From contig JALHLV010000024.1 in NCBI GenBank assembly GCA_022844405.1, forward strand, positions 1 to 54,636: 54,636 nucleotides of DNA, written 5' to 3'. The notes under the pieces were generated by a model. It had not been told where the DNA came from. It worked only from the letters and a program-made list of their open reading frames with translations, and did not search any database. Source of the DNA: Sphingomonadales bacterium (lineage in GTDB: Bacteria > Pseudomonadota > Alphaproteobacteria > SMXS01). Positions within the stretch are counted from its first letter, which is position 1, and each line of letters opens with the position of its first letter. Positions 9,595-21,086 of this stretch are shown one piece after another. A program made the position numbers and the translations under genes.

Positions 9595-10485
9595 CTAAAG
9601 CGCTTCGGCGCCCGAGATGATTTCGATCAGTTCCGTCGTGATGACGGCCTGCCTGGTCCGGTTGTAGGTCAACGTGAGGCCGTTGATCAGGTCGCCGGCG
9701 TTGCGTGTGGCGTTGTCCATGGCGGACATGCGCGCGCCCTGCTCGGACGCAGCGTTCTCCAGCAGCGCGCGCAGCACCTGAACGGTCAGGTTCCGCGGCA
9801 GCAGCTCGCGCAGGATGGTTTCCTCGTCCGGCTCGAACTCGTAGACGGCGAGGCCGAGGCCTTCGTTCAGCGAACCGGCGGGCAGTTCCGGGATCTGCGC
9901 CGGGATCAGCTGGATTTCGGTGACGATCTGGCTGATGACCGACTGGAAGCGGTTGTAGAACAGGCTGCAGACGTCGAACTCACCGGCCTCGAACATGGCC
10001 AGGATACGCTCGGCGACGGGCAGCGCCTGCGCGAAGCCAACCTGGCGCAGGCCGGGAAACTCGAACGAGTCGACGATCAGGTTGCCGTAGTTGCGGCGCA
10101 GCTGGATGGCGCCCTTGCGGCCCACGGTCAGGATCTTCACCGTCTTGCCCTGGCGCTTGAGCAGCTCGATCTTCTGGATCGCCGCCCGCACGATGGACGA
10201 GTTGAACGCGCCGCACAGGCCGCGCTCGGCGGTGGCGACGACGATCAGATGCACGTCGTCCTTGCCGTTGCCGACGAGCAGGCCGGGCGCGCCCGGCTGG
10301 TCGAGCAACGAACCGGCCAGCGACGCCAGCACCGTTTCCATGCGCTGGGCATAGGGACGGCCCGCCTCCACCGCTTCCTGGGCGCGGCGCAGCTTGGAGG
10401 CCGCCACCATCTGCATGGCGCGGGTGATCTTCTGCGTCGACTTGACGCTGTTGATCCGGTTCCTCAGGTCCTTGAGGCTAGCCAT
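9595..10485 (-). CDS. atpG: F1F0 ATP synthase subunit gamma
   Basis: Gamma is the rotating shaft inside the alpha3-beta3 ring. The N-terminal helix ([20 protein letters not shown], then [16 protein letters not shown]) and the C-terminal helix ([20 protein letters not shown], then [11 protein letters not shown]) are the conserved ends that form the coiled coil. At 296 residues the length is typical of alphaproteobacteria. It lies between atpA and atpD. Confidence 0.97.
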   Translation of the reverse strand: MASLKDLRNRINSVKSTQKITRAMQMVAASKLRRAQEAVEAGRPYAQRMETVLASLAGSLLDQPGAPGLLVGNGKDDVHLIVVATAERGLCGAFNSSIVRAAIQKIELLKRQGKTVKILTVGRKGAIQLRRNYGNLIVDSFEFPGLRQVGFAQALPVAERILAMFEAGEFDVCSLFYNRFQSVISQIVTEIQLIPAQIPELPAGSLNEGLGLAVYEFEPDEETILRELLPRNLTVQVLRALLENAASEQGARMSAMDNATRNAGDLINGLTLTYNRTRQAVITTELIEIISGAEAL

Positions 10486-10515
10486 TCATTCAGTCCCGCT
10501 GTTTGGGTGCCAGGC

Positions 10516-12044
<1,529 letters not shown>

Positions 12045-12045
<1 letters not shown>

Positions 12046-12605
12046 CAGCCAATCCCTTTCATGGCAAGCTGCATATTGGAAAGCTTCGTGCGAAGCGAAT
12101 TGTCGATCATGCGCGACCCGACGCGGACCACGAGGCCGCCCAGCAGGCTGGGATCGACGGTGGTCTCGAGTTGGATCTTGCGGCGGAGCTGGGCGGACAA
12201 CGTCTCGCGCAGCTCCTCGGTCTGGCTCGCGGTCAACGGATAGGCCGAGCTGACCTGGGCGGTCATCTCGCCGCGGAAGTCGGCCAGCAGGGCGGCGAAC
12301 GCATCGATCATACCGCGCAGGGCGAACAGCCGGCGGTTCTTCGCGACCACGGCGAGGAAGCGCTTGGTCAGGTCGCTGGCGCCCGCCTTCTCGAGCACGG
12401 CGGCAATGGCGCGGGTCTGCTCGTCGCGGGAGAACAGCGGGCTGCGGACCAGTTCCGCCAGGTCGGCGCTCTCGCCGAGCAGGCGCTTCAGGTCGGTCAG
12501 GTCCTGGTGGACGGTGTCGAGCGTCCCGGCATCCTTGGCCAGGTCGAACAGCGCGGCGGCGTAACGCCCCGCCACACCCGATGTCATGGAACTGTTGGCT
12601 GCCAA
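12045..12605 (-). CDS. atpH: F1F0 ATP synthase subunit delta
   Basis: Delta (OSCP) links F1 to the peripheral stalk. The 186-residue protein has the six-helix N-terminal domain ([18 protein letters not shown]) and the C-terminal motif ([25 protein letters not shown], shown here as its core [15 protein letters not shown]). It is the first gene of the F1 operon. Alphaproteobacteria usually keep the F0 genes elsewhere, and none appear in this window. Confidence 0.95.
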
Positions 12606-12717
12606 GCTGGCGACTCTTCGTTGAGACGTTCTTCGGGCTGGAATGACCCGCCAAACCGGCGGATTTCCTCATGTTTCCTAGGCATCTCAGGGTATTCGCA
12701 CCCGCGAGACGGCCGGA

Positions 12718-12746
12718 GTGTTAACACAGCGGTATGCTCCATGCAA
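12718..12746 (-). promoter_or_regulatory. Candidate promoter of the atpHAGDC operon
   Basis: On the minus strand TTGCAT (12746-12741) and TAACAC (12723-12718) are separated by 17 bases, about 110 bases upstream of atpH. This is a fair match to a housekeeping promoter in the only sizeable gap between priA and atpH. It is assigned by eye alone, without conservation data. Confidence 0.3.
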
Positions 12747-12784
12747 CCGAGTCCGGGCGGCATTTTTGAAGGGCTGACCAGCGT

Positions 12785-14980
12785 TCAGAGAAAGCTGTAG
12801 GGGTCGATGTCGACGGCGACCCGAACGCTACTCTTTTCAGGCACTTGCGCCAGCCAGCCGCGTATCAGCCCCTGCAGGTCAACGCCCCGTCTGGCCCGTA
12901 TGAGGAAGCGGTGACGGAAGCGTCCGCGCAACCGCGCATAGGGCGCCGGCGCCGGTCCCAGCACGGTGAACTCGGCCCCGCGCGGCGCCCGCGAGGACAG
13001 CGCCCGGGCATGCGCCGCCACGCCGGCCTCGTCGACGCCCGACAGGATCAGCGCGACCAGCCGGCCATAGGGCGGCCAGCCCGCCTGCTCCCGCTCGGCC
13101 GCCTCGTTGCGGTAGAACGCCGGGCCGTCGCCGCCGATCAGCGCCTGCATCACCGGATGCTCGGGCATGTAGGTCTGGACCAGCACCCGGCCCGGCCGCT
13201 CGGCGCGCCCCGCACGGCCCGCCACCTGCCAGAGCTGCTGGTAGGTGCGCTCGCCGGCCCGCAGGTCGCCGCCCGACAGGCCCAGGTCCGCATCGACGAT
13301 GCCGACCAGCGTCAGCATGGGGAAATGGTGGCCCTTGGTGACGAGCTGGGTGCCGATGACGATGTCGAGCTGGTGCTTTTCGATGCGCTCGACGAAGGCC
13401 TGCGCCTCGCGCGCGGTGCGCACCGTATCGCTCGCCATGATCGCGACCCGCGCCTCCGGAAACCGCGCCTCCACCTCCTCGGCGAGACGCTCCACGCCGG
13501 GGCCGTAGGCGATGATGGTGCCTTCGGCGCCGCATTTCGGGCAGACCTTCGGCATCGGCATGGTGAAGTCGCAGTGGTGGCACTGCAGCCGGTTGCCGAA
13601 GCGGTGGACGACCAGCGGCGCCGAGCAGTTCTCGCGCATCACCCGGTTGCCGCAGGCCCGGCAGATGGCGGCGGGCGCATAGCCGCGCCGGTTGAGGAAC
13701 AGCAGCGACTGCTCGCCCGCCTCCAGGTTGGCGTGCAGGTCGGCTTCCAGGCGCGGCGAGATCCAGCGGCCGCGCGCGGTGTCCTCGCGCCGCATGTCCA
13801 CCGCCTCGATCAGCGGCATGGTCGCGCCGCCGTGGCGCGTCGGCAAGTGGACACGCTCGTATTTGCCGGTCCAGCAATTGACCATGGTCTCCAGCGACGG
13901 CGTCGCCGACACCAGCGCGATCGGGCACTTCATCAGCGAGGCGCGCACCACGGCCATGTCGCGGGCATGGTAGATGACCTGCTCCTCCTGCTTGTAGGCG
14001 GGGTCGTGCTCTTCGTCGACGACGATCAGCGACAGCGCCTTGAACGGCAGGAACAGCGCCGAGCGGGCGCCGACCACGACCCGCGCCGCGCCCGACGCCG
14101 CGCCCATCCAGGCCGCGCGCCGCGCCCGGCCGGTCAGGTCCGAGTGCCAGGCCATGGGGCGGGCGCCGAACCGGGTCTCGAACCGGTCGAGCAGCTGGTT
14201 GGTCAGCGCGATCTCGGGCACCAGCACCAGCACCTGTCCGCCGGGATCGCGGCGCAGCGCCTCGGCGATGGCTTCGAAATAGACCTCGGTCTTGCCCGAG
14301 CCGGTGACGCCTTCGAGCAGCATCGCGGCGAAGCCGCCGCCGATCCTGCCGACGAGGGTTGCGGCCGCCGCACGCTGTTCGGCCGACAGCACCGGGCCAG
14401 GCGTGTCCGGATCGGGCGGCGGCTCCATATAGCCCGCGTCCGGGTCGTTCTCGATGGCCTCGAGCACGCCCTGCTCGGCCAGCCCGCGCACCACGCCGTC
14501 GCTGACCGCGGCGGCCTCGGCGATATCGGCGGCGGTGCGCGGCGGTCCGTCCCGCAGCAGGTCCATGACCCGCTGGCGCGCGGGGCTGATGCGTTCGGGC
14601 GCCACGCCGCTCAGCGCGTAGGTGATGACCGGCCTGGACGGCTGGAACAGCGACGGCGTCGCGATCGCCATGCGCAGCACCGAGCCCAGCGGCGCCATGG
14701 TGTAGCGCGACACCCATTCGATGAACCGGCGCGTCGACGCCGGCAGCGGCGGCAGATTGACGCGGCCGTGCACCGTGCGCAGCTTTTCCGGATCGGCCGG
14801 CGGCGCGTCGGCATCGTCGTCCCAGACCACGCCGATGCGGCGCCTGGTGCCCAGCGGCACCTCGACGAAATCGCCCGGCCGCAGGTTCGTCTCTGGCGGA
14901 GGCCGGTAGTCATATGCTAGGTCGAGCCCCAGCGGCAGCAGCACGCGCACGGTAGTCCGCGACCTCGCAGGCTCCGGCAA
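12785..14980 (-). CDS. priA: Primosomal protein N' (replication restart helicase PriA)
   Basis: PriA is a 3'-to-5' DNA helicase that recognises stalled forks and reloads the replicative helicase. It has the DNA-binding N-terminus ([15 protein letters not shown]), Walker A GVTGSGKT (224-231), a DEEH box ([12 protein letters not shown]) and the zinc-binding cysteine cluster inserted in the helicase core (CRACGNR...CHHCDF...CPKCG). At 731 residues it is full length. The start is a TTG at 14980; no in-frame ATG gives a better N-terminus. It diverges from the transaldolase gene across 93 bases. Confidence 0.95.
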   Translation of the reverse strand: MPEPARSRTTVRVLLPLGLDLAYDYRPPPETNLRPGDFVEVPLGTRRRIGVVWDDDADAPPADPEKLRTVHGRVNLPPLPASTRRFIEWVSRYTMAPLGSVLRMAIATPSLFQPSRPVITYALSGVAPERISPARQRVMDLLRDGPPRTAADIAEAAAVSDGVVRGLAEQGVLEAIENDPDAGYMEPPPDPDTPGPVLSAEQRAAAATLVGRIGGGFAAMLLEGVTGSGKTEVYFEAIAEALRRDPGGQVLVLVPEIALTNQLLDRFETRFGARPMAWHSDLTGRARRAAWMGAASGAARVVVGARSALFLPFKALSLIVVDEEHDPAYKQEEQVIYHARDMAVVRASLMKCPIALVSATPSLETMVNCWTGKYERVHLPTRHGGATMPLIEAVDMRREDTARGRWISPRLEADLHANLEAGEQSLLFLNRRGYAPAAICRACGNRVMRENCSAPLVVHRFGNRLQCHHCDFTMPMPKVCPKCGAEGTIIAYGPGVERLAEEVEARFPEARVAIMASDTVRTAREAQAFVERIEKHQLDIVIGTQLVTKGHHFPMLTLVGIVDADLGLSGGDLRAGERTYQQLWQVAGRAGRAERPGRVLVQTYMPEHPVMQALIGGDGPAFYRNEAAEREQAGWPPYGRLVALILSGVDEAGVAAHARALSSRAPRGAEFTVLGPAPAPYARLRGRFRHRFLIRARRGVDLQGLIRGWLAQVPEKSSVRVAVDIDPYSFL

Positions 14981-15073
14981 ATCGCTTTTGATGGGATGCG
15001 GCCTTGGCAGGGTCCTGCGCCTCTCCTAGAATCGCCCCACGGGGCCCAACAACCGAACCGAGGAATACCCTTC

Positions 15074-15730
15074 ATGAAGTTCTTCGTCGACACCGCCGAT
15101 ATCGCGGAGATTCGCGATCTCGCCGAAAGCGGTTTGCTGGACGGCGTGACGACGAACCCGACGCTGGTCGCCAAGGCCGGACGGGACTTCAACGACATCC
15201 TGCGCGACATCTGCGCCGTGGTCGACGGCCCGGTGAGCGCCGAGGTTACCGCCACCGACGCGAAGGGCATGATCGCCGAGGGCGAGAAGCTCGCCCTCAT
15301 CGCCGACAACATCACCGTGAAGGTGCCGCTGACCATCGACGGCCTGAAGGCCTGCCGCCACCTGACGTCGAACGGCACCATGGTCAACGTCACCCTGTGC
15401 TTCTCGGCGGTGCAGGCGCTGATGGCCGCCAAGGCGGGCGCCACCTTCATCTCGCCCTTCGTCGGCCGGCTCGACGACATCTCCCAGGACGGCATGGCGC
15501 TGATCAACGACATCCGCCAGATCTACGACAACTATGATTCGTTCAGCACCGAGATCCTGGTGGCGAGCGTGCGCAACCCCACCCATGTGCTGCGCGCCGC
15601 GCTGATCGGCGCCGACGTGTGCACCATCCCGCCGGCGACCTTGCGCCAGCTCGTCAAGCATCCACTGACCGACGCGGGCCTCCAGGCGTTCCTCGCCGAC
15701 TGGGCGAAGACCGGCCAGAAGATCGGCTGA
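15074..15730 (+). CDS. Transaldolase / fructose-6-phosphate aldolase family (TalC type)
   Basis: This short, single-domain transaldolase (218 residues) transfers a dihydroxyacetone unit between sugar phosphates in the pentose phosphate pathway, or cleaves fructose 6-phosphate. The two are hard to separate by sequence. The N-terminus [13 protein letters not shown] and TTNPTLVAK are typical. The Schiff-base lysine is Lys83 in NITVKVPLT. An open frame extends upstream to 14996, but AGGA at 15061-15064 and the family N-terminus support ATG 15074. DUF484 starts four bases after its stop. Confidence 0.92.
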   Translation: MKFFVDTADIAEIRDLAESGLLDGVTTNPTLVAKAGRDFNDILRDICAVVDGPVSAEVTATDAKGMIAEGEKLALIADNITVKVPLTIDGLKACRHLTSNGTMVNVTLCFSAVQALMAAKAGATFISPFVGRLDDISQDGMALINDIRQIYDNYDSFSTEILVASVRNPTHVLRAALIGADVCTIPPATLRQLVKHPLTDAGLQAFLADWAKTGQKIG

Positions 15731-15733
15731 GCC

Positions 15734-16432
15734 ATGGCCACGGGCAAGCACACGAGGGAATCGGTTCTCGCCTGGCTCGACAAGCACCCCGACGTGCTGG
15801 CCGAGCTGCTGCCGGGCACCGCCGAGAAGGACCCAGCCGTCGTCGATTTCCAGCGCCATCTGATCGACCGGCTGCGCGGCACCCTGTCGCAGCGCACCGC
15901 CGACCGGGACGCCCTGGTCGAGACCTCGCGCGGCAACCTCGCCAGCCAGCACCAGGTGCACGAGGCGACCGTGAGCCTGATCCGTGCGGGCAGCTTCGAC
16001 GAGCTGGCCTGGTTCATCAGCCGCGAGCTGCACGACTATCTGCATGTGGATGTGGCGGTGCTGTGCCTCGACCACCGGAGCGTCTGGCCCGAGCGCAAGA
16101 TGGAATCGGTGCTGCTGCTGCCGGCCATGCTGCTGGAAAGCCCGTTCGCGCCCGGCCAGACCGTAAACCTGGGTCCGCTGCGCGAGGAATCCGAGGAGTT
16201 CTTCGGCCCCGCCACCAGCCTCATTAAGTCCCAGGCCATGGTGAAGCTGGAGCTGGGCACCAAGCTGACCGGCCTGCTGGCGCTGGGCGACCGGGACCCG
16301 GCGACCTTCGAGGCCGGCCACGCCACCCAGCTCGTGCGCTTCCTGGGCGACGTGCTGGAGGTGCGCCTGCAACAGCTGCTGCCCCAGAGCCAGGCGCCGG
16401 AGGCGACGCGGTGGTCGCGGCCCGAGAGCTAG
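15734..16432 (+). CDS. DUF484 family protein (GAF-like fold)
   Basis: The 232-residue protein matches DUF484, which is often encoded just before xerC in proteobacteria. The N-terminal helix (VLAWLDKHPDVLAELLP) and the VVDFQRHLIDRLR stretch are characteristic, and a GAF-like sensory fold follows, ending in LALGDRDPATFEAGHATQLV. Its molecular role is unknown. It is tightly spaced after the transaldolase gene. A REP-like repeat and about 225 bases separate it from xerC, so cotranscription with xerC is uncertain. Confidence 0.88.
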   Translation: MATGKHTRESVLAWLDKHPDVLAELLPGTAEKDPAVVDFQRHLIDRLRGTLSQRTADRDALVETSRGNLASQHQVHEATVSLIRAGSFDELAWFISRELHDYLHVDVAVLCLDHRSVWPERKMESVLLLPAMLLESPFAPGQTVNLGPLREESEEFFGPATSLIKSQAMVKLELGTKLTGLLALGDRDPATFEAGHATQLVRFLGDVLEVRLQQLLPQSQAPEATRWSRPES

Positions 16433-16482
16433 AGCATCATCCGATCCGCTCGGGACCGCCGGACGGCAAGCCGCTGGCGCGG

Positions 16483-16599
16483 CTCACCCCTCATCCGCCG
16501 CGTCGCGGCACCTTCTCCCCGTCGGGGAGAAGGGTTTTCGATGCCGCCGCCCCGGCCAAGTCCCCTCGCCCCGCCGGGGAGAGGGCTAGGGTGAGGGGG
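16483..16599. repeat. REP-like inverted pair (copies D and E)
   Basis: Copy D (16483-16534) is a diverged arm containing CTTCTCCCCGTCGGGGAGAA, a perfect hairpin. Copy E (16562-16599) contains GGGGAGAGGGCTAGGGTGAG, identical in its core to copy C near 5570. The arrangement mirrors copies B and C: inverse arm, spacer, forward arm, all within an intergenic region after a plus-strand gene. Confidence 0.6.
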
Positions 16600-16657
16600 A
16601 ACCGCAGAGCGGTTCGCGGCGGTCCCATATTCGCGGCCATCGACCCGGAGCGCCGCG

Positions 16658-17620
16658 ATGCCGGCTGAATCCGGCATCGTCGACAGGCTTCTCGCCTCCC
16701 TCGCCGCCGACGACACGGCCGCGCCGCTGGCCCGCGACTGGGTCCGGCACATGGCCAGCGAACGGCGCCTCGCCGACAACACCCTCACCTCCTACCTGCG
16801 CGACCTGCAGGACTTCTTCGCCTTCCTGCAGCGCCATCATGGCGGGCCGGTGAGCAAGCCCATGCTGGAAGGCCTCGGCGTGCCCGACTTCCGCGCCTGG
16901 CTGGCGACCCGCCGCAAGGGGGGCCAGTCGTCGCGCTCGTCGGCGCGGGCGCTGTCGGCGGTGCGCAGCTTCTACCGCTTCCTGGGGCGCGCCAATATCC
17001 TGACCAACGGCGCCGTGCAGGCTGTCTCGACCCCGAAAATACCGCATTCGGTGCCCAGGCCGCTGTCAGTGGACAGCGCGCTCGCCGTCGTCGACGAGGT
17101 CGGCTCGCTGAGCGACGAGCCGTGGGTCGCCGACCGGGACACCGCCATCATCACCCTGCTCTATGGCTGCGGCCTGCGCATCTCCGAAGCGCTGGGCCTG
17201 AAGCGCCGCGAGGCGCCCACCGGGCAATCCATGGTCGTCAGGGGCAAGGGCGGCAAGCAGCGGCTGGTGCCGGTGCTGCCGGTGGTGCAGGGCGCCATCG
17301 CCGCCTATGTCGCCGCCTGCCCGTTCGCACTGGAGCCCGACGGCCCGCTGTTCATCGGCGTGCGCGGCAAGCAGCTCAACCCCGGCATCATCCAGCAGCG
17401 CATCCGCATGCTGCGCAGCGCGCTGGGCCTCCCCGATTCGGCCACGCCGCACGCCCTGCGCCATTCCTTCGCGACCCATTTGCTGGCGAGCGGCGGCGAT
17501 TTGCGGACCATCCAGGAACTGCTGGGCCACGCCTCGCTGTCGACCACCCAGCACTACACCGAGGTGGACACGGCGCGGCTGCTCTCCATCTATGATTCAG
17601 CGCATCCGCGCGCGGGTTGA
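16658..17620 (+). CDS. xerC: Tyrosine recombinase XerC
   Basis: XerC resolves chromosome dimers at dif together with XerD. The SAM-like N-terminal core-binding domain covers about residues 5-110. All catalytic residues are visible: Arg174 (CGLRISEAL), Lys197 (RGKGGK), His265 and Arg268 (HALRH), His291 (LGHASL) and nucleophile Tyr300 (TTQHYTEVD). The 320-residue length is normal. The DUF484-xerC context supports the housekeeping enzyme rather than an element integrase. It nevertheless borders the accessory patch that follows. Confidence 0.94.
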   Translation: MPAESGIVDRLLASLAADDTAAPLARDWVRHMASERRLADNTLTSYLRDLQDFFAFLQRHHGGPVSKPMLEGLGVPDFRAWLATRRKGGQSSRSSARALSAVRSFYRFLGRANILTNGAVQAVSTPKIPHSVPRPLSVDSALAVVDEVGSLSDEPWVADRDTAIITLLYGCGLRISEALGLKRREAPTGQSMVVRGKGGKQRLVPVLPVVQGAIAAYVAACPFALEPDGPLFIGVRGKQLNPGIIQQRIRMLRSALGLPDSATPHALRHSFATHLLASGGDLRTIQELLGHASLSTTQHYTEVDTARLLSIYDSAHPRAG

Positions 17621-17662
17621 CTGCGCACTCACAACATTAAGCGTTGATCTACAATTACCCAT

Positions 17663-17690
17663 TTTACAGGCCACATTAAGATGCTAAATT
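17663..17690 (+). promoter_or_regulatory. Candidate promoter of the AT-rich membrane-protein gene
   Basis: TTTACA (17663-17668) and TAAATT (17685-17690) are separated by 16 bases and lie 45 bases before the ATG. The surrounding bases are AT-rich, so chance matches are more likely here than elsewhere in the window. Confidence 0.35.
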
Positions 17691-17735
17691 CATGGAGTTT
17701 GTAGGTTTTATCTCGCAAATTTGATCGAGGCCGCT

Positions 17736-18491
17736 ATGGAATTCAACAATGAAAGTTCTGATGCCCAGAATCGGAATAGAATAGCCAGACGAGAACTCTC
17801 ATTAATATTTCTAATTATCATTTCATTTTTATTTCTTGTTATATCTATCAGAGATCTTCTGATTGGACCTTTCCCTGATAGAATTTGGATTGTTATAGAT
17901 TATGTTTCTTTGTTCCTTTCTGTTCTCGTATTATCGCATTCATGCTGTATTTTGATTTATAAATTTGGTAAAAGAACCCTTCCGCGTACATTCCCAAAGT
18001 ATCTTGACTATATATACCTAACATTTATTGCCCTGAGTCTTCCTGGCGTGGCAATTCATGTGCCGACCTTTCTAAAGTATATAGAATATACGGCGGGCAC
18101 AGAAGATGAGATAGCAAGAAAAATCTTCGTTCGCGCAAAACATCATTTAGAACATGACTGCGGAGACAATCATAGATTTACCACAGAATATTGTGCCAAG
18201 CTACAGAATGTGTATAACAATAGATGGTCTATTGAATTCATTAAAAATCACGTTATTTCTGACAATAAATTTCTTGATCACGTTGTTGGTATACTCCAAA
18301 CCAAAAAGGGAACTAGAAATCTATATTCCCCAATACGTAGATTATCTAACGACCTAAATGTCTCCATAATGCTCAAATCCACTGTTGATATGGGCAGAGG
18401 TTTCGGTTTTATTTTATGGATATCGATAGTGTTTATCCCCATCGGGCTGGCACTAAGAATTCTAAAAACAACGCTAGAAATATACTTCTAA
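17736..18491 (+). CDS. AT-rich predicted membrane protein, function unknown
   Basis: I do not recognise this 251-residue protein. It has a short polar N-terminus, three hydrophobic helices (about 22-40, 50-75 and 92-112), a soluble region of about 110 residues holding His and Cys (HHLEHDCGDNH), and a last helix near 225-242. Base composition is far from the rest of the window: bases 17761-17820 have 21 G+C of 60. Codon use is also AT-ending. This indicates recent acquisition from a low-G+C source. A TTG at 17721 is in frame, but GAGG at 17727-17730 supports ATG 17736. The topology (membrane anchor plus loop domain) could suit a sensor or defence component, but nothing in the sequence proves it. 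Confidence 0.7.
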   Translation: MEFNNESSDAQNRNRIARRELSLIFLIIISFLFLVISIRDLLIGPFPDRIWIVIDYVSLFLSVLVLSHSCCILIYKFGKRTLPRTFPKYLDYIYLTFIALSLPGVAIHVPTFLKYIEYTAGTEDEIARKIFVRAKHHLEHDCGDNHRFTTEYCAKLQNVYNNRWSIEFIKNHVISDNKFLDHVVGILQTKKGTRNLYSPIRRLSNDLNVSIMLKSTVDMGRGFGFILWISIVFIPIGLALRILKTTLEIYF

Positions 18492-18541
18492 CTTGTTAAT
18501 TCTTGATTACTTTATCTGGGACACCCTATAGGCACAGCGGT

Positions 18542-18934
18542 ATGAGTCAAGTTTCACGATCCTGCTCGCTCTATGTGGGCCCGTCGCGCCTCGGCGGGCG
18601 CGGCCTGTTCGCCGGCACCGATATCGCCTCGGGCGACCTGGTCACCTCGGCCAGCGTACTGGTGCTGCCGCCCGAGCAGACCGGCCATGTCAACGAGGGC
18701 CTGATGCGCCACTACGTGTTCGACTGGACGCCCGATGCCGCGACCACGCAATACGCCGTGGCGTTCGGCGAAATCTCGTTCTGCAATCACAGCGCCGCGC
18801 CCAACTGCCGCTTCGAGCTGAACCGGGAACGCCTGTGCGTCTGCCTTTACGCGGTGCGCGATCTGAGGGAAGGCGAAGAACTGACCATCGACTACGCCTA
18901 TGAGGAATTCCCGTTCGACGTGGTCGAGGGATAA
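18542..18934 (+). CDS. SET-domain protein
   Basis: This 130-residue protein is almost only a SET domain: GRGLFAGTDIASGD near the N-terminus, the S-adenosylmethionine/knot motif NHSAAPNC, and ELTIDYAYEEF at the C-terminus. SET domains transfer methyl groups to protein lysines. No post-SET cysteine motif is present, as is usual in small bacterial members. The target is unknown. The frame opens at 18503, but the ATG at 18542 gives a normal N-terminus. Its G+C is similar to the host genes, unlike the gene just upstream, so the two probably arrived separately. Confidence 0.83.
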   Translation: MSQVSRSCSLYVGPSRLGGRGLFAGTDIASGDLVTSASVLVLPPEQTGHVNEGLMRHYVFDWTPDAATTQYAVAFGEISFCNHSAAPNCRFELNRERLCVCLYAVRDLREGEELTIDYAYEEFPFDVVEG

Positions 18935-19223
18935 CCTACCAGGACCCGACCAGGCAAAAAAAGGACGATCGTCGCACGGATCCGACGGCAGGGATGGGTC
19001 CGACCAACGGCGGAAACTCTGGAATCGCTGGAGTTATGCGAAGCCGTGGAGTCGCCGCAAAAACGCAAGGCCATCCCCTGAGCGGCAAAATCTCGTCTCA
19101 GGAGCGAGAAGGCAAGTACGTGGTCCGTGCATTGCTGCAATCAATTCACGGCGATGATACTATACTGGCCGTGTAAAGATCATATGCGTGTATCAGCTTA
19201 GGGACTCATTCGAGGATATACAC
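18935..19223. other. Intergenic region inside the accessory patch
   Basis: These 289 bases hold no gene I can support. A run of seven A residues (18957-18963) lies just after the SET gene, but no stem precedes it convincingly. TATACT at 19161-19166 could be a -10 box for the next gene. A 60-codon open frame (18994-19176) has no homologue I recognise and no ribosome site. Confidence 0.4.
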
Positions 19224-19724
19224 ATGCACGAATCGGTTGCGGATATTGAAGCCTTGCAATTTCTTCTGGATACAAGCTTCACCTCAGCCGGATCACATCT
19301 CCGGTCCATCCATGAAGAGAAGCAGCGCTTGTCGGCCCAGGAGGTTTGCACCGAACTTAGTGGCGTGTGCATCCTCCATCTGGCAACAGTGAGCGCGAGT
19401 GGAATGCCGATTGTCGCACCCGTGGACGGGCTATTCCTAAAGGGAAAGTTTTGGTTTTGCTCGGCGGCCACTTCTGTACGCTTTGGACATATTCGACAAA
19501 ACAACCGGGTAAGTGCGGCCTATACCAGAGGTGAAACGTTGTCGGTCTTAGTGCATGGAGTAGCGCACGAAGTGGACACAGAGGGAGGGGGACACGATGA
19601 CGTGAGGCAATATTGCCTGGAAGTCTATGGCCCAAGCTACAGCGAATGGGGCTATTGGGGACGTTATCCGTTCGCTTGGATCGAGCCTCGACGCATGTTC
19701 GCCGGTTATATGCCTGGAGCGTAG
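19224..19724 (+). CDS. Pyridoxamine 5'-phosphate oxidase-fold protein
   Basis: This 166-residue protein has a split-barrel FMN-binding fold of the PNPOx-like type. The signature strands are present: CILHLATVSASGMPIVAPVDGLF, then GKFWFCSAATSVRFGHIRQN and RVSAAYTRGETLSVLVHGVA (each shortened here to its visible core). Such proteins bind flavin, heme or F420 and act on varied substrates, so no reaction is assigned. CGAGGA at 19211-19216 supports ATG 19224 over the upstream GTG-type start. The G+C is low for this genome (28 of 60 at 19441-19500). Confidence 0.75.
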   Translation: MHESVADIEALQFLLDTSFTSAGSHLRSIHEEKQRLSAQEVCTELSGVCILHLATVSASGMPIVAPVDGLFLKGKFWFCSAATSVRFGHIRQNNRVSAAYTRGETLSVLVHGVAHEVDTEGGGHDDVRQYCLEVYGPSYSEWGYWGRYPFAWIEPRRMFAGYMPGA

Positions 19725-19849
19725 CTGCTGCCTTAGCATGTCCTCGCCCTGCTTGAAGGATACTGCACCTCCCCAAGGCTTAGTGTCGACGTTGGATTGC
19801 GACCGGCAGACAGATGGGGTCCAGCCTTTACGGCCTACTGGAGGCTCCC
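19725..19849. other. Spacer before the lpdA remnant
   Basis: No gene is visible. It does not carry the hairpin that follows the intact lpdA (22633-22661), so the similarity between the two lpdA ends stops at the stop codon. Confidence 0.5.
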
Positions 19850-20101
<252 letters not shown>

Positions 20102-20135
20102 TTAGACTACTGCAGGGAACTGCTCTGCTCCAAGG

Positions 20136-20798
20136 CTATGAAAAGATACATCTGTAGTACGGTCCGGTCAGGTGATCGCACGAGGTCATGTCACCCCCAA
20201 ATAGCGCCCTGGTGTCCATTGGGGCCGCAATCCTGCCGATTGCTGTACGATAATTTGCAGAGAGAACCTGCCCCGAAGGATCATAGACTATGGCGCGCCA
20301 ATCACTCAGAAGGCCCCCCGGAAGCTGAAAAGCGAGCCGCAGCGGCGGACCACTGTCTATATTGAAACGCACGTCGCCGGTTTGATGCCACCCATCCGCA
20401 GGGAAATTGCCCGATGCAGCCAGCCTCGCAACTTCGTCGTAGGTACTCCTTTTGATCAGCAGGGTTGCCCACGTGAAGCCGCCGTTAACCGCCCGTGCGA
20501 CAGGTGGGGCGCACCACAGACCGATAGCAATTGCGACGAAGGGTGCACAGGCCGCGCCAACGGCGATTATCGGCCTTTGCCTACGTACCCAGGCCGCCCT
20601 GCCCCCCAACGCGACGATCCACAGGCCATAGATTGCCAAAGCCACCACCGACAGCATCAGCGCACTGCCGCCCCAGAATATGTCGCCCAGCCACCCCGCT
20701 GAAAGTGTGAGGACAATGCCGCAGATGGCGGCGAGGAGCCAATAGGCCGCTTGGCGGTATGGTGATTGCCATTCGAGTATTCGGATAGTCAGGCGCAT
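20136..20798 (-). CDS. Predicted membrane protein, function unknown
   Basis: I do not recognise this 220-residue protein. It has three hydrophobic segments (about 17-36, 42-66 and 77-97) and a C-terminal soluble domain of about 120 residues containing WHQTGDVRFNIDSG and two late cysteines (SCDHL, YRCIF). The topology suggests a periplasmic C-terminal domain. The ATG at 20798 has only a weak ribosome site. It lies between the lpdA remnant and the IS, so it is cargo of the segment bounded by the two lpdA ends. No conserved partner is visible. Confidence 0.62.
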   Translation of the reverse strand: MRLTIRILEWQSPYRQAAYWLLAAICGIVLTLSAGWLGDIFWGGSALMLSVVALAIYGLWIVALGGRAAWVRRQRPIIAVGAACAPFVAIAIGLWCAPPVARAVNGGFTWATLLIKRSTYDEVARLAASGNFPADGWHQTGDVRFNIDSGPPLRLAFQLPGGLLSDWRAIVYDPSGQVLSANYRTAIGRIAAPMDTRALFGGDMTSCDHLTGPYYRCIFS

Positions 20799-20997
20799 GA
20801 CCCAAGAATGCGCCTGTGCCTACCAGGGGGCAATGGGTGGAAGGAAATAGGTATCGACGGCATTCCATCTTGCGGCATCTGCAGATGGGTAATCCGGAAT
20901 TCTCATTTTGACCTCCCATGCATAAGGACTGTTGGCCTCTTGAAATGGGGGCAGCCTGCCGGTGATCGCGTAAATGGTCAACGTCTGCCTCGGGTCC

Positions 20998-21014
20998 AGG
21001 CTGTGTGAGAACGC
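20998..21014 (+). repeat. IS terminal inverted repeat, left
   Basis: AGGCTGTGTGAGAACGC; matches the inverse of 22566-22582 at 16 of 17 positions. Confidence 0.85.
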
Positions 21015-21086
21015 GTTTTTAGCATCGCGACGAGAGTTTGGTGTTGATGCCGGCTTTGGTGTTGCGGTTGGGGTAAGCGCAGGCCT

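Noticed and set aside
16658-17620. xerC as the integrase of the adjacent accessory patch
   Set aside because: It lies in its usual DUF484-xerC context and has normal length. No attachment-like repeats were found at its end, so it is the housekeeping gene.
18994-19176. A 60-codon frame between the SET and PNPOx genes
   Set aside because: No ribosome site, no recognisable protein, and it overlaps the likely promoter of the next gene.
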